Assembly (NCBI RefSeq): GCF_028372415.1
Contig: NC_092875.1
Location: 34,552,817 to 34,616,816 of the forward strand
Direction: 5' to 3'
Length of the DNA: 64,000 bases
DNA from: Notamacropus eugenii
Taxonomy: Eukaryota > Chordata > Mammalia > Diprotodontia > Macropodidae
Under the pieces are notes generated by a model. The model had not been told where the DNA came from. It did not search any database and worked only from the letters and a program-made list of their open reading frames with translations. Each line of letters begins with the position of its first letter. The stretch's first letter is position 1. Position numbers and translations under genes: made by a program. Below, piece by piece: positions 46,801-58,367 of the stretch.

Positions 46801-47015
46801 AGATGTATGTGTAGATATACATGTGTATCTATACAATATGTATGCATATACACACATACTCATATACATTGTGTAGATGCACATATACATACATACACAT
46901 ATGTATTGTATATACACATATATGTCTATATACCACGTGTGTATGCATTGTATATATACACAGGTATGTGTATGTACATGCATATTTCTATGTGTATGTG
47001 TATGTGTATATATAC
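46801..47015. repeat. Imperfect TA/TG/CA microsatellite, self-complementary
   Basis: Alternating tatgtg, acacat and tatata motifs over about 215 bases. Both strands carry open frames made only of Y/I/H/C/V residues, an artefact of the repeat. Confidence 0.9.
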
Positions 47016-48470
47016 ATGATTGATTACTTATTACAAGTTCAATTTCAAAGCCACAGAAATTAATTCAAATCAAACACTTTACACACACACACATATATGA
47101 AACTGTCCTTTCCAAATTGTTCACACCAACCCTCATTAAGGAAGAGCAGGCATAATCTCCGAAATAGGAGAGCAGCTAATTAAGTTGGTGGTTTTAACCA
47201 TGGTTACTCAGAATTCTTAGAGACTAATCTATTTGTAGACACTCTAGGAATCCCAAAGGATTGAAAGTAATGAAAAAGAAAGAGTGGAGGTAGGAGGGGG
47301 AGGCTGTGGCTAGGATGGCATTATTTATACACCTTACTTATAAAGTAGCGGTTTTTCCATAAGAGTGTGGGCGGTGTGCTACAATAGGAAACAGCATGGC
47401 TACATTATTTGAAAAACTTTTAAATTAGACTTTCTTCTCCTCCCTTTCCCTCCCCCTACGCTGTTGCTCATCTGGTTGTTTAGTTACTTGTTTTGTTTTT
47501 ACCTTGTGGGACTGAATAACGATGTGGTGACATTATTCACCAGGCAAAAGCTAGATGCCAGCTGAAACACACAGAATAAAGAATTCTTTATCTTGTACTG
47601 GAAATGTTCGTGCTGTGCAGAGCCAGAAATTTAAAGAAACTCAGCTTTTGTTTTTCGACTTTTTTCCCCCCTTCCGTCTTTTGTGAATTTTGAAAGCCGC
47701 TGGTGATTTCATGGCCAGAGAATTATGGAACCCAATGTCTCTAAATATGTACCATTTGGAGAATGTAGTCATGGTTCTGAGTCCTGTTTGTACAGGAATG
47801 GTGACAGCTAAAATAATTAACATTTAGGATTTTTGCAGATTTGCCTTGGAATTCTTAAATCTGGCAAGAAAAGAGAAACCAAAAAAACCCCACCAGAGAA
47901 TTATGTCTTAATTAAAACTTCTGTCTATGCTGATATTTTACTACCAGCCTATCGACAAAAGAACATGAATTTTGAATTGTTTCTGTGCTCTGCGACAGAT
48001 TTATTTGCACTCTCACCTCATCTCTCGTGTGACTAGGAACTTGCATTTTTAAAAGGGCTGGCCTGGAGTTAAGAGGATAGTCAGTTTTCATGGAACAGAG
48101 TGAAGCAATAAACTGGCACATAGACCAAAGTCATGCCTGATTAATTAGTACAGTGCACAACTCAAGTGAACTAACTTAGCTACTCACATACATGTGATTG
48201 CTTTTCTTGATGCCTTGAGTATGTGATAATTTTAAAACTGAAAATTCCCCTTCATGAAGCCGTCCTTGAAAGTTATAATTAGTATAAAACTTCTAAAATA
48301 ATTTTATTCCACAGAAACTGTCCATTAACTCTAGGCATCAATTCTCAGGCATACTATGGTGAAAATAAAACAAGAGTTCAAAATACAACCAGTATTGTTT
48401 TCCAGAATTTTAATGTATTACATGGTATTTTCTCCTCAAGCTGGTAACTTTTTTTTAGTAGTATTTTATT
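47016..48470. other. Repeat-poor intergenic segment
   Basis: 1.45 kb without recognised repeats. 47280-47400 includes a 'gagtgtgggcggtgtgc' GC-box-like word in AT-rich DNA. It could contain a regulatory element; the sequence alone does not show that. Confidence 0.35.
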
Positions 48471-48474
48471 TTAA

Positions 48475-48800
48475 AAAGTATTTTGAGTCAGAGGACTGGG
48501 GTACAAATCTCTCTGCGCCTTACTTATACAACGCTGGAAAAATCATTTAATTTTTCTGGCTCTGTTTTCCTCATCTGAAAAGTGAGGGGGGTTGGTCTAA
48601 ATAGAAGTTGGTCTAAGAAGGAGGGGTTTTTAACCTGTCAGTTTTGTACTTGTTTTAAAAAATATTTAGGTAACCATTTAACTACTTACCTTAGTAATAC
48701 TATATATTTTATGCATTTAAAAAGCTGAGTCTAAGAAGGGGTCATTAAACTTCACAAACTGTCAAAGAGGTCCAGGACACAAGAAAAGGTTCTGAACCTC
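48475..48800 (+). repeat. MIR fragment and unassigned old repeat
   Basis: 48485-48600: 'gaggactggggtacaaatct' and 'cctcatctgaaaagtgaggg' are MIR-like. 48620-48800 carries 'gggtttttaacctgtcagtt' and 'ggtcattaaacttcacaaac', phrases related to the repeat at 40496-40660. Confidence 0.45.
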
Positions 48801-48984
48801 CGTTCTGAATCATCCGTAAGGTACTTAACCATCTCTAAGTTCTAGGATCTTATCACAATAATCATTACAAGGTAGTAGGAAACAAGGGCACAAGCAATTG
48901 GAAGGATCAGGAGAAAGTAGTATTTGTATAAAATCTTGTAGAAAGGGATTCTAGGAGGGGGAGGAAGGAAAAAAACTGACATAA

Positions 48985-49345
48985 GTGATTTACAAATATC
49001 TCATTGATCCTCACAACAGCCCTGGGAGGTAGGTGCTGTTATGACTCCCCTTTTATAACTGAGACTGAGACAAATAGAGGTGAAGTGATTTGCTCGGTGA
49101 CAGACAGCTTCCTGCCCTCAAAGGGCTTACCTAAGAATAGTTAACATTTATATGGTTGATTGGTTGGTTGGTTGTTGTCTTTCTGTTTTCCTTTTTTCTC
49201 AGAAGAGGACCAAAATGACAACACTATGGTTACAATGCCTCCAACTGCGGCGGATCAGATCGTCAGTAACATTTATATAGCTTTACGTAGTTTACAAAGC
49301 ATTTTGGATATTCCCTTCTTTGATCCTCCCAAAACCATAGCTAGG
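48985..49345. mobile_element. MIR-type fragments around an RTE insertion
   Basis: 'aaatatctcattgatcctca' and 'cagccctgggaggtaggtgc' at 48996-49040 and 'ttacgtagtttacaaagcat' at 49283-49302 are MIR right-part words. The RTE piece at 49156-49266 separates them. Confidence 0.6.
49156..49266 (-). mobile_element. Short RTE LINE 3' end with 14-bp target duplication
   Basis: 111 bases: (TTGG)n-type tail 'ttggttggttggttgttg', then 'gaggaccaaaatgacaacac' and 'cggcggatcagatcgtcag'. Flanked by taacatttatatgg (49142-49155) and taacatttatatag (49267-49280), 13 of 14 identical. Confidence 0.85.
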
Positions 49346-49347
49346 TG

Positions 49348-49572
49348 GCGCCATAATGAAAAAAGCGCCAGGCCTAGAGTTAAGGAGACTCATCTTCCTG
49401 AATTCCAATCCAGACTCAGACGCTTACTAGCTGTATGATCCTGGGCAAGTCACTTAACCCTGTTTTCCTCAGTTTCCTCATCTGTGAAAAGAACTGGAGA
49501 AGGAAATAAGACAGTATTATAAGGATTATAAGCTAAGCCACTCCATTATTTTCCCAATAAAATCCCAAATGG
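49348..49572 (+). mobile_element. CORE-SINE (Mar1/WSINE type)
   Basis: 'agctaggtggcgccataatg', 'gccaggcctagagttaagga', 'cagactcagacgcttactag', 'gtttcctcatctgtgaaaag', then 'cccaaatgggatcacacaac'. A short foreign-looking stretch at 49510-49555 interrupts it. Confidence 0.82.
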
Positions 49573-50784
49573 GATCACACAACTGAAACTACTGGACAAA
49601 TGTGTATGTATATGTGTATTTTCATATCTAAGTGTGTATATGTGTATGTATATGTACGCGCATTGTGTATTTCCTGACCAAACAAGTCCATTTAAAAAGA
49701 AATTGCAAGAGATAGATGGTGGATAAATAGCCCTCTCAGAATCTAGAAGTTGAAGTTTAAAAAAAAATAAAAAGAAATTATGGCCATGGTTTGTGGCCAT
49801 GGTACTACCAACTATCCCATGGTAGTAAATGAGGATGTGGATCACAGGATTTCTAGTTTACATCACTCCAGGGACGATAAGGACTTATAGGTCAAACAGA
49901 AAGGTCAGGGAGCTTGCTGAGGCAGGACAGAAGAATTTGGGAGGAAAGAGAACCCAGATGACTAGATTTCTCAGTCTTCCCCTTTTTGCTGGATATTTCA
50001 TATCTACTTTTCCTTCTGAAATGCTGGTCATTTGCAAAGAAGAACATAAGGTCCCTGATGGTTGCACTTCTGCTGAACATATCCTCATACACTCTTTCGA
50101 TCATCCCTCTCCCCAGTATAGCACCTGACTGGCAACAAACATTAATGTTTGTTGTTGAATTGAAATGAAACAAAATAAAAACTACCCATACTTCTATTTC
50201 GGTGAATCTGTGATCTCATAGCTGTAGGAAGGACCCCAATCAGGGTAGAAAGATGCCTTTTCACCCTGAGATGTTCTGGACCACATTCTTCCATGAATCC
50301 TTAGCAGAGGGCCCACCTCACCCACCGTTCATTTGATATATGCCTGCCAGTAGATCTTTGCATGTTCACCTGTAAGAAAGGGAAGTACTAGATATCACCC
50401 TATAGGATGAGCACAGATCTTTTTTTTCCTGCTGTTTACTTTCTTAAGGATATAGTCTTACCTCATTTCTTGTGCATAGACTGTCAGAGGAAATACAATA
50501 CACCCCGACTGGGCATCCCATAGGTCTCTCAAAGGCTCTTTGGGTCCCCACGAAATTGTGATTCCTTCAAATTTAAAAGGATGTCTTGGTTTTGCTAAAA
50601 TTAATATTTTGAAATAGTTACAGAGATTAGTCTAGATTTCATACTCCATCAGTTAATATTGATTATTGATTTCAACATTTGCCTTTAAAGAATTTCTAAG
50701 GCATGACAACTTTAGAAAGTTTTTCTCCCCTGAAGCTTTCTTTCGGTGCTAAACTCTTTGAACATTACAGTTGCTAATAACAGC
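49573..50784. other. Intergenic, no assigned element
   Basis: Contains a TATG/TGTA-rich run at 49597-49660 and otherwise unassigned sequence. The open frames at 49829-50173 overlap each other on both strands and have no recognised similarity. Confidence 0.4.
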
Positions 50785-50897
50785 TACAAATTCAATTCAA
50801 TAAGCATTTTTTTCATGCATATACTGTGTGCAATACACTTTGCTAAATGCCAAGGGGAGATATGGAGTGAGAACTGGCTTCAGCTTCGAAGGAATTT
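50785..50897 (+). repeat. Ancient interspersed repeat fragment
   Basis: 'attcaattcaataagcattt' and 'atactgtgtgcaatacactt' resemble the opening of the family at 4503-5110. Confidence 0.45.
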
Positions 50898-50953
50898 AGC
50901 CTAGCTTGGAACAAAGGGTTCTTTAGGAGGAGGGATGCTATCTCAGTATAAAT
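50898..50953. repeat. Left copy of a 56-bp direct repeat flanking the RTE
   Basis: Begins agcctagcttggaacaaagg and ends tctcagtataaat. 54 of 56 positions match the copy at 53321-53376. It lies immediately before the (TTGG)n 3' tail of the RTE. Confidence 0.92.
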
Positions 50954-53320
50954 ACTGGTTGGTTGGTTGGTTGTTGTCCTTCTTTCTCGAAGAGGACCAA
51001 AATGACATCACTCATGTTTCAGTGTGTCTGACTGTGGCTGATCAGACCAATACGAGCCTGGAATGCTCTACCAATTTGGGGTGGATACCCCAAATTTGCA
51101 CATTGTACATTTACTTTGTGCTGTCTCAATTCTGCTTTTCTCAGCACAGCACTCTTTGTAATGTGGGCACACCATGCTGAGCGGTCCTGTACTAGTGTCT
51201 CCCATGTTGCACAGTCAAATCCAAAGTTCTTGAGAGAGACCTTGAAAGTGTCCTTGTATCGCTTCTTCTGAACACCATGTGATCACCTGCCCCATGCAAG
51301 CTCTCCATAAAATAGTTTTTTTGGCAAGCGTACATTTTGCATTCGAACAACGTGGCCAGCCCATTGGAGTTGTGCTCTCTGAAGATCGTTTGAATACTTG
51401 GTAGTTCAGCTTGAGCAAGGACTTTAGTATCTGGTACTTGATCCTCCTAAGACAGAATCTTCCTAAGACAGTTCAAATGGAAGTAATTCAGTTTCCTGCA
51501 TGGTGCTGGTAGACTGTCTATGTTTCACAGGCATACAGCAACTAGGTCAGCATAATGACTCTGTAGACCTTCAGCTTGGTAGTCAGTTCAATACCTCAAT
51601 ACCTTTTCTCTCCCAGACTTTTCTTTGGAGCTTCCCAAACACTGAGTTAATTTTGGCAATGCATGTGTCAACCTAATGTGTATATCCCTGGAAAGTACAC
51701 TAACAAGGTAAGTGAACTTATCCATAGCATTCAGAACTACTCCATTTGTTGTAACCAATGGTTGCACATATGGATGGTGTGATGGTGGCTGATGGAGCAC
51801 CTGTGTTTTCTTGGTGTTAATTATTTGGCCAAAATTAGCATAGGCAGCAGAGAATTGATCCATACTTTGTTGCATCTCAACTTCAGAGGCTGCACTGAGT
51901 GCACAATCATCTGCAAACAGAAAATCATGCACCAACATCCCCTCCACTTTGGTCTTGGCCTGTAGTCTTTTCAAATTGAAGAACTTACCATCATCAATGT
52001 GGTAGCTGACCTTGATGCCGTGTTCCTCCTCGTTGAAAGCATTTGACATCATGACTGAAAACATCATGCTAAAAAGCATGGAAGCAAGCACACAGCCCTG
52101 TTTCACTCCATTGGTGACTGGGAAGGCATGAGAGCATTATCCACTATCCAGAAAACCCTGATAAACATGAAATTGATGTACGACACTGACGAACTTCTCT
52201 GAGTAACCAAATCTTGACATAATTTTCCATAATCCCTCATGACCAACAGCGTCAAAGGCCTTGGTCAGATACACAAACATGTACAGACCTCTGTTCTGCT
52301 CCTGGCATTTCTCCTGGAGTTGTCAGATAGCAAACACCATATTGACTGTTTCTTGGCCCTTTCTTAAGCCACACTGACTCTCAAGTATATGGCTATCTTC
52401 CAGGTGAAGGATCAGCCTCTAGGCAAGAATCTTACCAGCAATGACTAAGAGACTCCCCTGTGGTTATCACAGGACAATCTGTTCCCTTTGCCTTTATAGA
52501 GATGGACAACAGAGGCATCCTTCAGCTCCTAGGGGAATAACCTCCTCTTGCCATATAACCTGGAAAATTCCAGTCAGCTTCTGTATGAGCAATGGTCCCC
52601 CTACCTTGTAAATCTCAGCTGGAATAGAATCAGCACCAGGTGATTTGCCACATGAAAGGAGCCCAATGGTCCTCAAAAACCTCTTCTTCAGTTAGAAGTT
52701 CAACTAAGGAGGGATTGACTTCAACCTGAAGTAAATGGTCTATGGCCTCAGCACTGATTGACAATGGTCTACTGAGAACATTATGGAAGTGTTCAGCCCA
52801 TCTCTCTAGGATCATGTCCTTATCACTAATCAATGTGGCTCCATCAGCACTGAGTAGTTGTGATGCACCATAGGTTTTTGGTCCATAAATAGCTTTCAGG
52901 GAATCATAAAAGCACTTTGAATTGTTACTACCAGCATAAAACTGAATTTCATCTGCCTTCTTACTGAGCCAAGAATCTTGCATCTCTCTAAGCTTTGTTT
53001 GTACTGTCCTTTTGATGGAATTAAATGCTGCCTTCTTAGAGGTGGATGAACTATCCTACTAGTAAATCCTGTGGAGTTCTTGTTTTTCATTTAGCAGCTT
53101 CTGAATTTCCCCATCATTTTCATCATACATACCAGTCTTGGTGTTTGTGAGTGTTGTGACCCAGATGAGCAAATGCAGTGCTGTACACCAAATCTCTGAA
53201 AGCTGCCCACTCCTTTTCTGCTCCACTATTACCAACTGTGTGTTGGCTCAACCTTTCCTCCAAGTTAGCAACAAACTGTTCATGCTCAGAGAAGAGCTCT
53301 AATTTGTTGACATTATTAAC
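50954..53320 (-). mobile_element. RTE-clade LINE, 5'-truncated, 2.4 kb
   Basis: The 3' tail (TTGG)n lies at the left and the coding strand is minus. The 51588-52106 frame holds RT motifs: QGCVLAS (motif B) and FLFADDCALSAAS (motif C), followed by KTQVLHQP and DKFTYLVSVLSRDIHI, text I know from the RTE/BovB-type 'endonuclease-reverse transcriptase' family. Upstream RT parts lie at 52494-52676 (CGKSPGADSIPAEIYKVGG) and 52630-52983 (LLTEEEVFEDH). Relative to the family, the segment between the thumb and the C-terminal block (about 51440-51590) is shortened. The apurinic endonuclease domain is missing or nearly so through 5' truncation. Frame breaks between these pieces show that it is dead. Confidence 0.88.
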
Positions 53321-53376
53321 AGCCTAGCTTGAAACAAAGGGTTCTTTAGGAGGAGGGATGCTATCTCAGTGTAAAT
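53321..53376. repeat. Right copy of the 56-bp direct repeat
   Basis: Begins agcctagcttgaaacaaagg and ends tctcagtgtaaat. Abuts the truncated 5' end of the RTE. Confidence 0.92.
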
Positions 53377-53599
53377 CTACCAATAAAATGGGAATAAGAC
53401 TGAGACAATGGAACACTTTCTCTTGTTTACCTTCTAGCTTTTTGTCATTTGCATAATGATTTGATTTGTAGAGATTAGCCAAAAGGTTTTTTTTTTTTTA
53501 GGATTGTGGTTCTCAGAGTTCAAAAGTTTTCAGAGTCCCCAAACCAGAAAAACTGGTATTCCTTTTATTCTCTTCTGTTTCTGAGAATTGAACCAGGTA

Positions 53600-53820
53600 G
53601 TAGCAGTGAAGGGAGAGTTCTTGCAGAGGGAGGTTTTGGCTTGATATAAGGAAAGACTTCTTACCAAGTAGAGGTCTCCCAAAGTGATATGAGCTGCCTT
53701 AGCAGGTTCCTCCTCCCTGGAGGTCTTCCAGCTAAGGATGGATGACTACCTGTAAGGGATAGCTTGGATTTGATGGTCTCTCAGAAGGAGTTTTCTAATA
53801 CTGAGATTTCATAATTAACA
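53600..53820 (+). mobile_element. L3/CR1-like LINE 3' end
   Basis: 'ggaaagacttcttaccaagt', 'ccctggaggtcttccagcta', 'gatggatgactacctgtaag', 'gagatttcataa' follow the CR1/L3 3' consensus order (unfilled sites, ...ggaggtcttc..., ...ctgagattctatga). Confidence 0.7.
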
Positions 53821-53849
53821 GGAGGAAGCATGGCAGATCACAGTCAAGA

Positions 53850-54275
53850 GCCTTTGGTACAAGTCTTAGGGTCCAATACTCACTAGTTGTTTGTTATTCA
53901 AAACTCTTTTTCTCAGCCCTTTTGAGCCTCAGTTTCCTTACTTTCTAAAATGAAGATAGTAACATACCACCTACCTCACAGGGTTGCTTTGAAGACTGAC
54001 CTATGCTAAAGAACTAGATAAACAAAGTTAATACCACAGGAAGAAACAGTGACTTGTACAGGACTGCCCAGTTAGGGAAACAGAATGGGATTACTGCTTA
54101 GAGCACTGATTTTGAAGTTGGAAGAACCTTAGGTGATAATCCTGTTTCTGCCACACTTGGTAGCTTTGTGACTTTAGATATATTTTCACCTTCCTTATCT
54201 ACAAAATGGAATGAGGTGTTGGATTAAATGGTGGATAAGGTCCCTTCTAATTTAAAATTTTATGATCCTAAGAAC
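53850..54275 (+). mobile_element. MIR-type SINE fragments
   Basis: 53900-54010: 'gagcctcagtttccttactt' and 'ctacctcacagggttgcttt'. 54095-54275: 'ctgcttagagcactgatttt', 'tgactttagatatattttca', and the tail 'ataaggtcccttctaattta'. Confidence 0.6.
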
Positions 54276-54659
54276 TGTAGTCAAAACCCAAACCCAGGTT
54301 TTCTTACTCTGAAGATAGTTTTCTTTCTCCTAGACCTGAGTCTAATACATGGAAACAAATTTTCATTGATAATGGTAGTCCAGACTCTCATTAAGTTAGT
54401 GATATATGTATGTAGGCTCCATTCCCACACAGAAATGAGCCAACTTCTGCGCTAAAGAAGAGTAGAGGACAGAACCTTCTACCCCACATCAGTTCTCCCT
54501 TCACTTTCTCTATCCCTGGGTTTAACTCGAATTTAAATCTGAGCCTCACTCCTGGGATCTTGACCCCAGTGGTAGTGAGCAATCAAACTAATTAAATCTT
54601 GAGATTAACTCTGCTTTATCGTATTCTTAATATAACCTTTGAACCAGAGGTTTAAAGAA

Positions 54660-55060
54660 ACTCCACAGATAAGAATATAAACTCCTTGGGGTCAGGGCCT
54701 TTTTTATTTTGTCCAGCATAGTCCCTGAGACATAATAAACACTTAATAAATATTCCTGGAATTGGATTGAATTATTAGTTAATGTGATGTAATGAACACT
54801 CGATGGGGAGACAGAAGACTTGGCCTTGAGTCCAGTCTTCTGCCATTTATGAGGTACGACCTTGAATAATTCAATTCACCAAACATTTATTAAATGCCTA
54901 CGACTTAAGGTGCTAGGCACTGGGGAGAGAATTCAATTCAACAAGTATTTATTCAACTCCTATAACTCAAGTTGTTTGGTACTGGGGAGAGAAAGACAAC
55001 TGTCCCCTCTAGTAACTGCCCTCCAGGAGTTTATCTTTTATGTGGGGTGGGGGTGGGGAT
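54660..55060 (+). mobile_element. L2 fragment and ancient repeat pieces
   Basis: 54670-54780: 'ataaactccttggggtcagg' and 'cataataaacacttaataaa' (L2 tail). 54875-55040: 'aacatttattaaatgcctac', 'ggtgctaggcactggggaga' and 'taactgccctccaggagttt', the family at 4503-5110, with an internal second start. Confidence 0.55.
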
Positions 55061-55089
55061 TAACGCGATAAATAATAATGACAATAATA

Positions 55090-55300
55090 ATAGTGTTATT
55101 AGAGCTAACATTTTTTAATAGTGCTTTAAGGCTAACCCTAAATGCCATCCATTATCTCATTAGTTTCACCTAACAACTCCAGGAAGGTCGATACTATTAT
55201 TACATTCTTATTTTACAGAGGAGGAAACTGAGGCTCAGGGTTAACATCGTATGTGTGCCAGGATTCAAATCCTAATGTTCCTGCCTCCTAAATCTGGCGT
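55090..55300 (-). mobile_element. MIR-type SINE
   Basis: 'aatagtgctttaaggctaac', 'cattatctcattagtttcac', 'ttacagaggaggaaactgag', then 'gccaggattcaaatcctaat'. Confidence 0.65.
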
Positions 55301-56439
55301 TCCATCTTCACAAACACAAGCACATCATCTCAGTAGGGTTGCTCGGCTTCTTGGAACCCCTAGCTACCTAGAGGAGCTAGAGCCATGGATTTTCTTGACT
55401 CCTCTTCCCCACTTGTTGGTGATATCTTCTCCAAATTACTCTGTGTTCATGTTGTTCCCCACACCCCAGTGATGTGCAGGTCTCTTGAAGTCAAGGACAG
55501 TTGCTTAATTCAGGTTGAACTGAATGGACTTGTCCATGGTCACATAGCTCGAGTGCAGAGGCAGGATTCCAATCAGAGTCTTTTGACTCCATTTCCTGAG
55601 GTCTTACAGTCACATAATGTTACTGCTTTTCCCAGATAAGTAAATATAAGATAAATGGGCAACTCTAACTCACCCTCACTTATCCTCCCTGGGCTCGATT
55701 TTCACATGGGGAAAATGAGGACCTTGGACTAAGTGATCTCTCAGGTCCTTTCCAGTTCTCTAACATTCATTTCTATGGTTCATTACAAGATGTCCATCCA
55801 ATCCTCATTGGAATATCCCTTTCGCCAATAATGGGGAAACAAAATGGGTTTCTGAATGCCTGCAAGTACATGACCAAAGGAAGTCTCTACAGTTAAAGCA
55901 CAGAACTTTGATGACCTTAATTTGGTCAAAGATTATTTTTACCTGAATTATCTTTTTGTTTCCCTTTATTCTAAATTCAATGAGTGGAAAGACCTGGCCT
56001 AATCCTGCTCCAAATTTGTTTTGATTTTAAACAATGGAAGAGATCACTGGTGGGGAATATGGGTATTTTCCCCAGCTACTGAGGAACCTCTACTGATTAA
56101 AAACAATTGGAGCCCAAAGGCACATCTACATAAGAAGTAGTTAGATGAAGAGTTTCCAGTTTAAAATTCAACTAGAGCATTGATCGACTCCTGTGCAAGC
56201 TGGCCAGCTACCCAAGTTAAATTAAAACTCAAAAGGGGCCAAGGTCTAAAGTTCTTACTTTTTTTTTTTTTTGTGAAGTCCAGTTTCTTCTACTTCCATT
56301 AAGGGAGATCCAGCTATTTTTATCTCCTCATTTCCAAATCCTACTCACTTCCCTATTGCCTGTGCCTCCCTCTCATGATAAACTAAGTGCTACTGGTCAA
56401 ATGTCAAAACATTCTAAGTTTTTGGAGGGGGCAGCAGAG
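55301..56439. other. Intergenic, mostly unassigned
   Basis: A MIR-like tail 'actaagtgatctctcaggtc' lies at 55730-55790. No gene seen. Confidence 0.4.
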
Positions 56440-56633
56440 CAATATGGTGGCCTTACAATAATCTTGTGAGGCGGTTGTGCAAATTTTACTCTTCCTGTAT
56501 TAGAAATGAGGAAACTGGGACTTAGAAGGTTAAATTACTTGCTTTCAAAGACACAGCCAGTAAGTATCAGGGCTAGGATTTGAACACAGGCCTCTGCCGA
56601 CTTGAAGGCCACTGCTCTTTCCATTGTAGTGTA
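56440..56633 (-). mobile_element. MIR-type SINE fragment
   Basis: 'aatgaggaaactgggactta', 'gctaggatttgaacacaggc', 'actgctctttccattg', ending at the Tigger insertion point. Confidence 0.65.
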
Positions 56634-57411
56634 CAGGAATACCTCATCTTATTGTGTTTTGTTTTTTTTCGCTTTGTAGATAGTGCAGTTTTTTTAAAAC
56701 AAATTGATGGTTTGTGAGAACCCTGTGTTCTATTGGCACCATTGTCCCAACAGCATGTGTTCACATCTTGTCTCTGTGTCACATTTTGGTAATTCTCACA
56801 ATATTTCAAACTTTTTCATTATTATTATATTTCTTATTGTGATCTGCCATCAGTGATCTTTAATGTTACACTTGTAACATGCCCATAAGTTGTTGAACAT
56901 AGTTGATGAATGTCGTGTGTGTATGTGTGTGTGCGTGTGTGTGTTATGACTGCTCCCCTGACCACCTGTTCTGTCTCTCTCCTCCTATTCTTTGAGACAC
57001 ACCAATATTGAAATTAGGCTGATTAACAACCTCTAAGTAAGTGAAAGGAAGAGTCCATCGATGCCCCCAGCTTCATGGCTGTCTTATTTTAAGAAATTGC
57101 CACAGCTACCCCAACCTTCAGCAACCACCACCCTGATCAGTCAGCAGCTTGTCAACATCGAGGCAAGACTCTCTACAAGCAAAAAGAAAAAGACTCGATG
57201 AAGGCTCAGATAATGAATATCATTTTTTAGCAATAAAGTATTTTTTCGTTAAGGTATTTACATTTTTTAGACATAATACTATCAAACACTTAAGACTTCA
57301 GTGTAGTGTAAACATAACTTTTACATGAACTGGCAAAACAACAAAATTCATGTGACTGGCTTTATTTCGGTGGTCTGGAGCTGGACTTGAAATATCCCTG
57401 AGGTATGCCTC
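56634..57411. mobile_element. Tigger (pogo-like) DNA transposon, internally deleted
   Basis: Terminal inverted repeats: caggaatacctcatcttatt at the left and aggtatgcct at the right, whose reverse complement is the Tigger1 end caggcatacctc. A TA precedes the left end, as expected for Tc1/mariner-pogo insertion. Inside, the left part carries 'gtgacattttggtaattctc'-like text and the right part carries 'tgatcagtcagcagcttgtc', 'acatcgaggcaagactctct' and 'tttacattttttagacataa', all recalled from Tigger1. The central ~1.6 kb encoding the transposase is absent (778 bases versus about 2.4 kb), so this is a MITE-like derivative. A GT run lies at 56916-56942. Confidence 0.85.
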
Positions 57412-58255
57412 ACATCTCTGTGGTCATCTATAACTGTAAAACCCATGGGCCTAGCTAATCAAGCCTAGTTGGTCTTCAGGCGCTGAAACATTCCAATACT
57501 GGAAGGTAAAGTTATCTCTTCAAAACTGATTTGTAAGCATTAAGGTCTTATATAAGTATGAGTCATTATTATTAATATTAGCTAAATGGGCAAGACATAG
57601 AAATCTGTAAAGTGAGGGGGTTAGATTATATGATTCTATAACATGTGACTTCAATACCATGGGAAACCCTGACATTCCTGCCCCTCAAGTTTCCCTTCCT
57701 GGATAAATTCAATTTCCTTTGACTGGTGGGAAAGTCATTTTCTCCATTAACGCTGAGGAGAGGCACGTGGACATCTAGTCAGAAGACTCCAAGGGATCAA
57801 TGATGAGGCATCTTCTGAGGTTTTTTTTAAAAGGTAAAAAAATATGAAACACAGACTTATCACGTAGTGCCTTAAGATTTGCAAAGCATTTCTCTCACAT
57901 AGCACTGATAGAGACTGTAATTTTTTTTGGCCTAGAATGACTCCAGTGCTTAGTACAGGCCTTGTCACATAGTAGGTGCAAAATAAATGCTTACTGACTG
58001 ACAATAAAAATAATGTATTTATGGACTGGCATCCATAAAAAACGTGGACGTTCAGGAGCTCACATCATAGTGCATGAAACAGCGATGCATATATACTGAG
58101 TAAGATTAGTAAATTCATAAATTATATCTTAGGAAGAGTTGCCTAGACACTGAGAAATTGTGTCTTACCCAGGTCCACACTGCTGGGATGGGTTATGAAT
58201 AGGATTTAAATTAGACTCTACTTAGGAGTAGCCTTAGTTCTTGTTCTCTCTTCTG
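57412..58255. other. Intergenic, no assigned gene
   Basis: 57940-58010 ends in an L2-like 'agtaggtgcaaaataaatgc' tail. Nothing else assigned. Confidence 0.4.
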
Positions 58256-58352
58256 AATTGAGCAACATTTATTGAGTACCTACTATGGTCCGGATACTTT
58301 GTGGACACCAATGTAAAAAAAAGTTCCTGCCTTCAAGAAATTTATTTTCTAT
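58256..58352 (+). repeat. Ancient interspersed repeat fragment
   Basis: 'aacatttattgagtacctac' and 'agttcctgccttcaagaaat' are the opening blocks of the family at 4503-5110. The L1 below is inserted into it. Confidence 0.6.
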
Positions 58353-58367
58353 TGCGAGACAAATCTT

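Noticed and set aside
46765-47063. Three overlapping open frames of Y/I/H/C/V residues
   Set aside because: They are translations of an imperfect TA/CA microsatellite.
49160-49438. 92-codon + strand frame
   Set aside because: It is the antisense of a short RTE insertion joined to MIR and CORE-SINE sequence.
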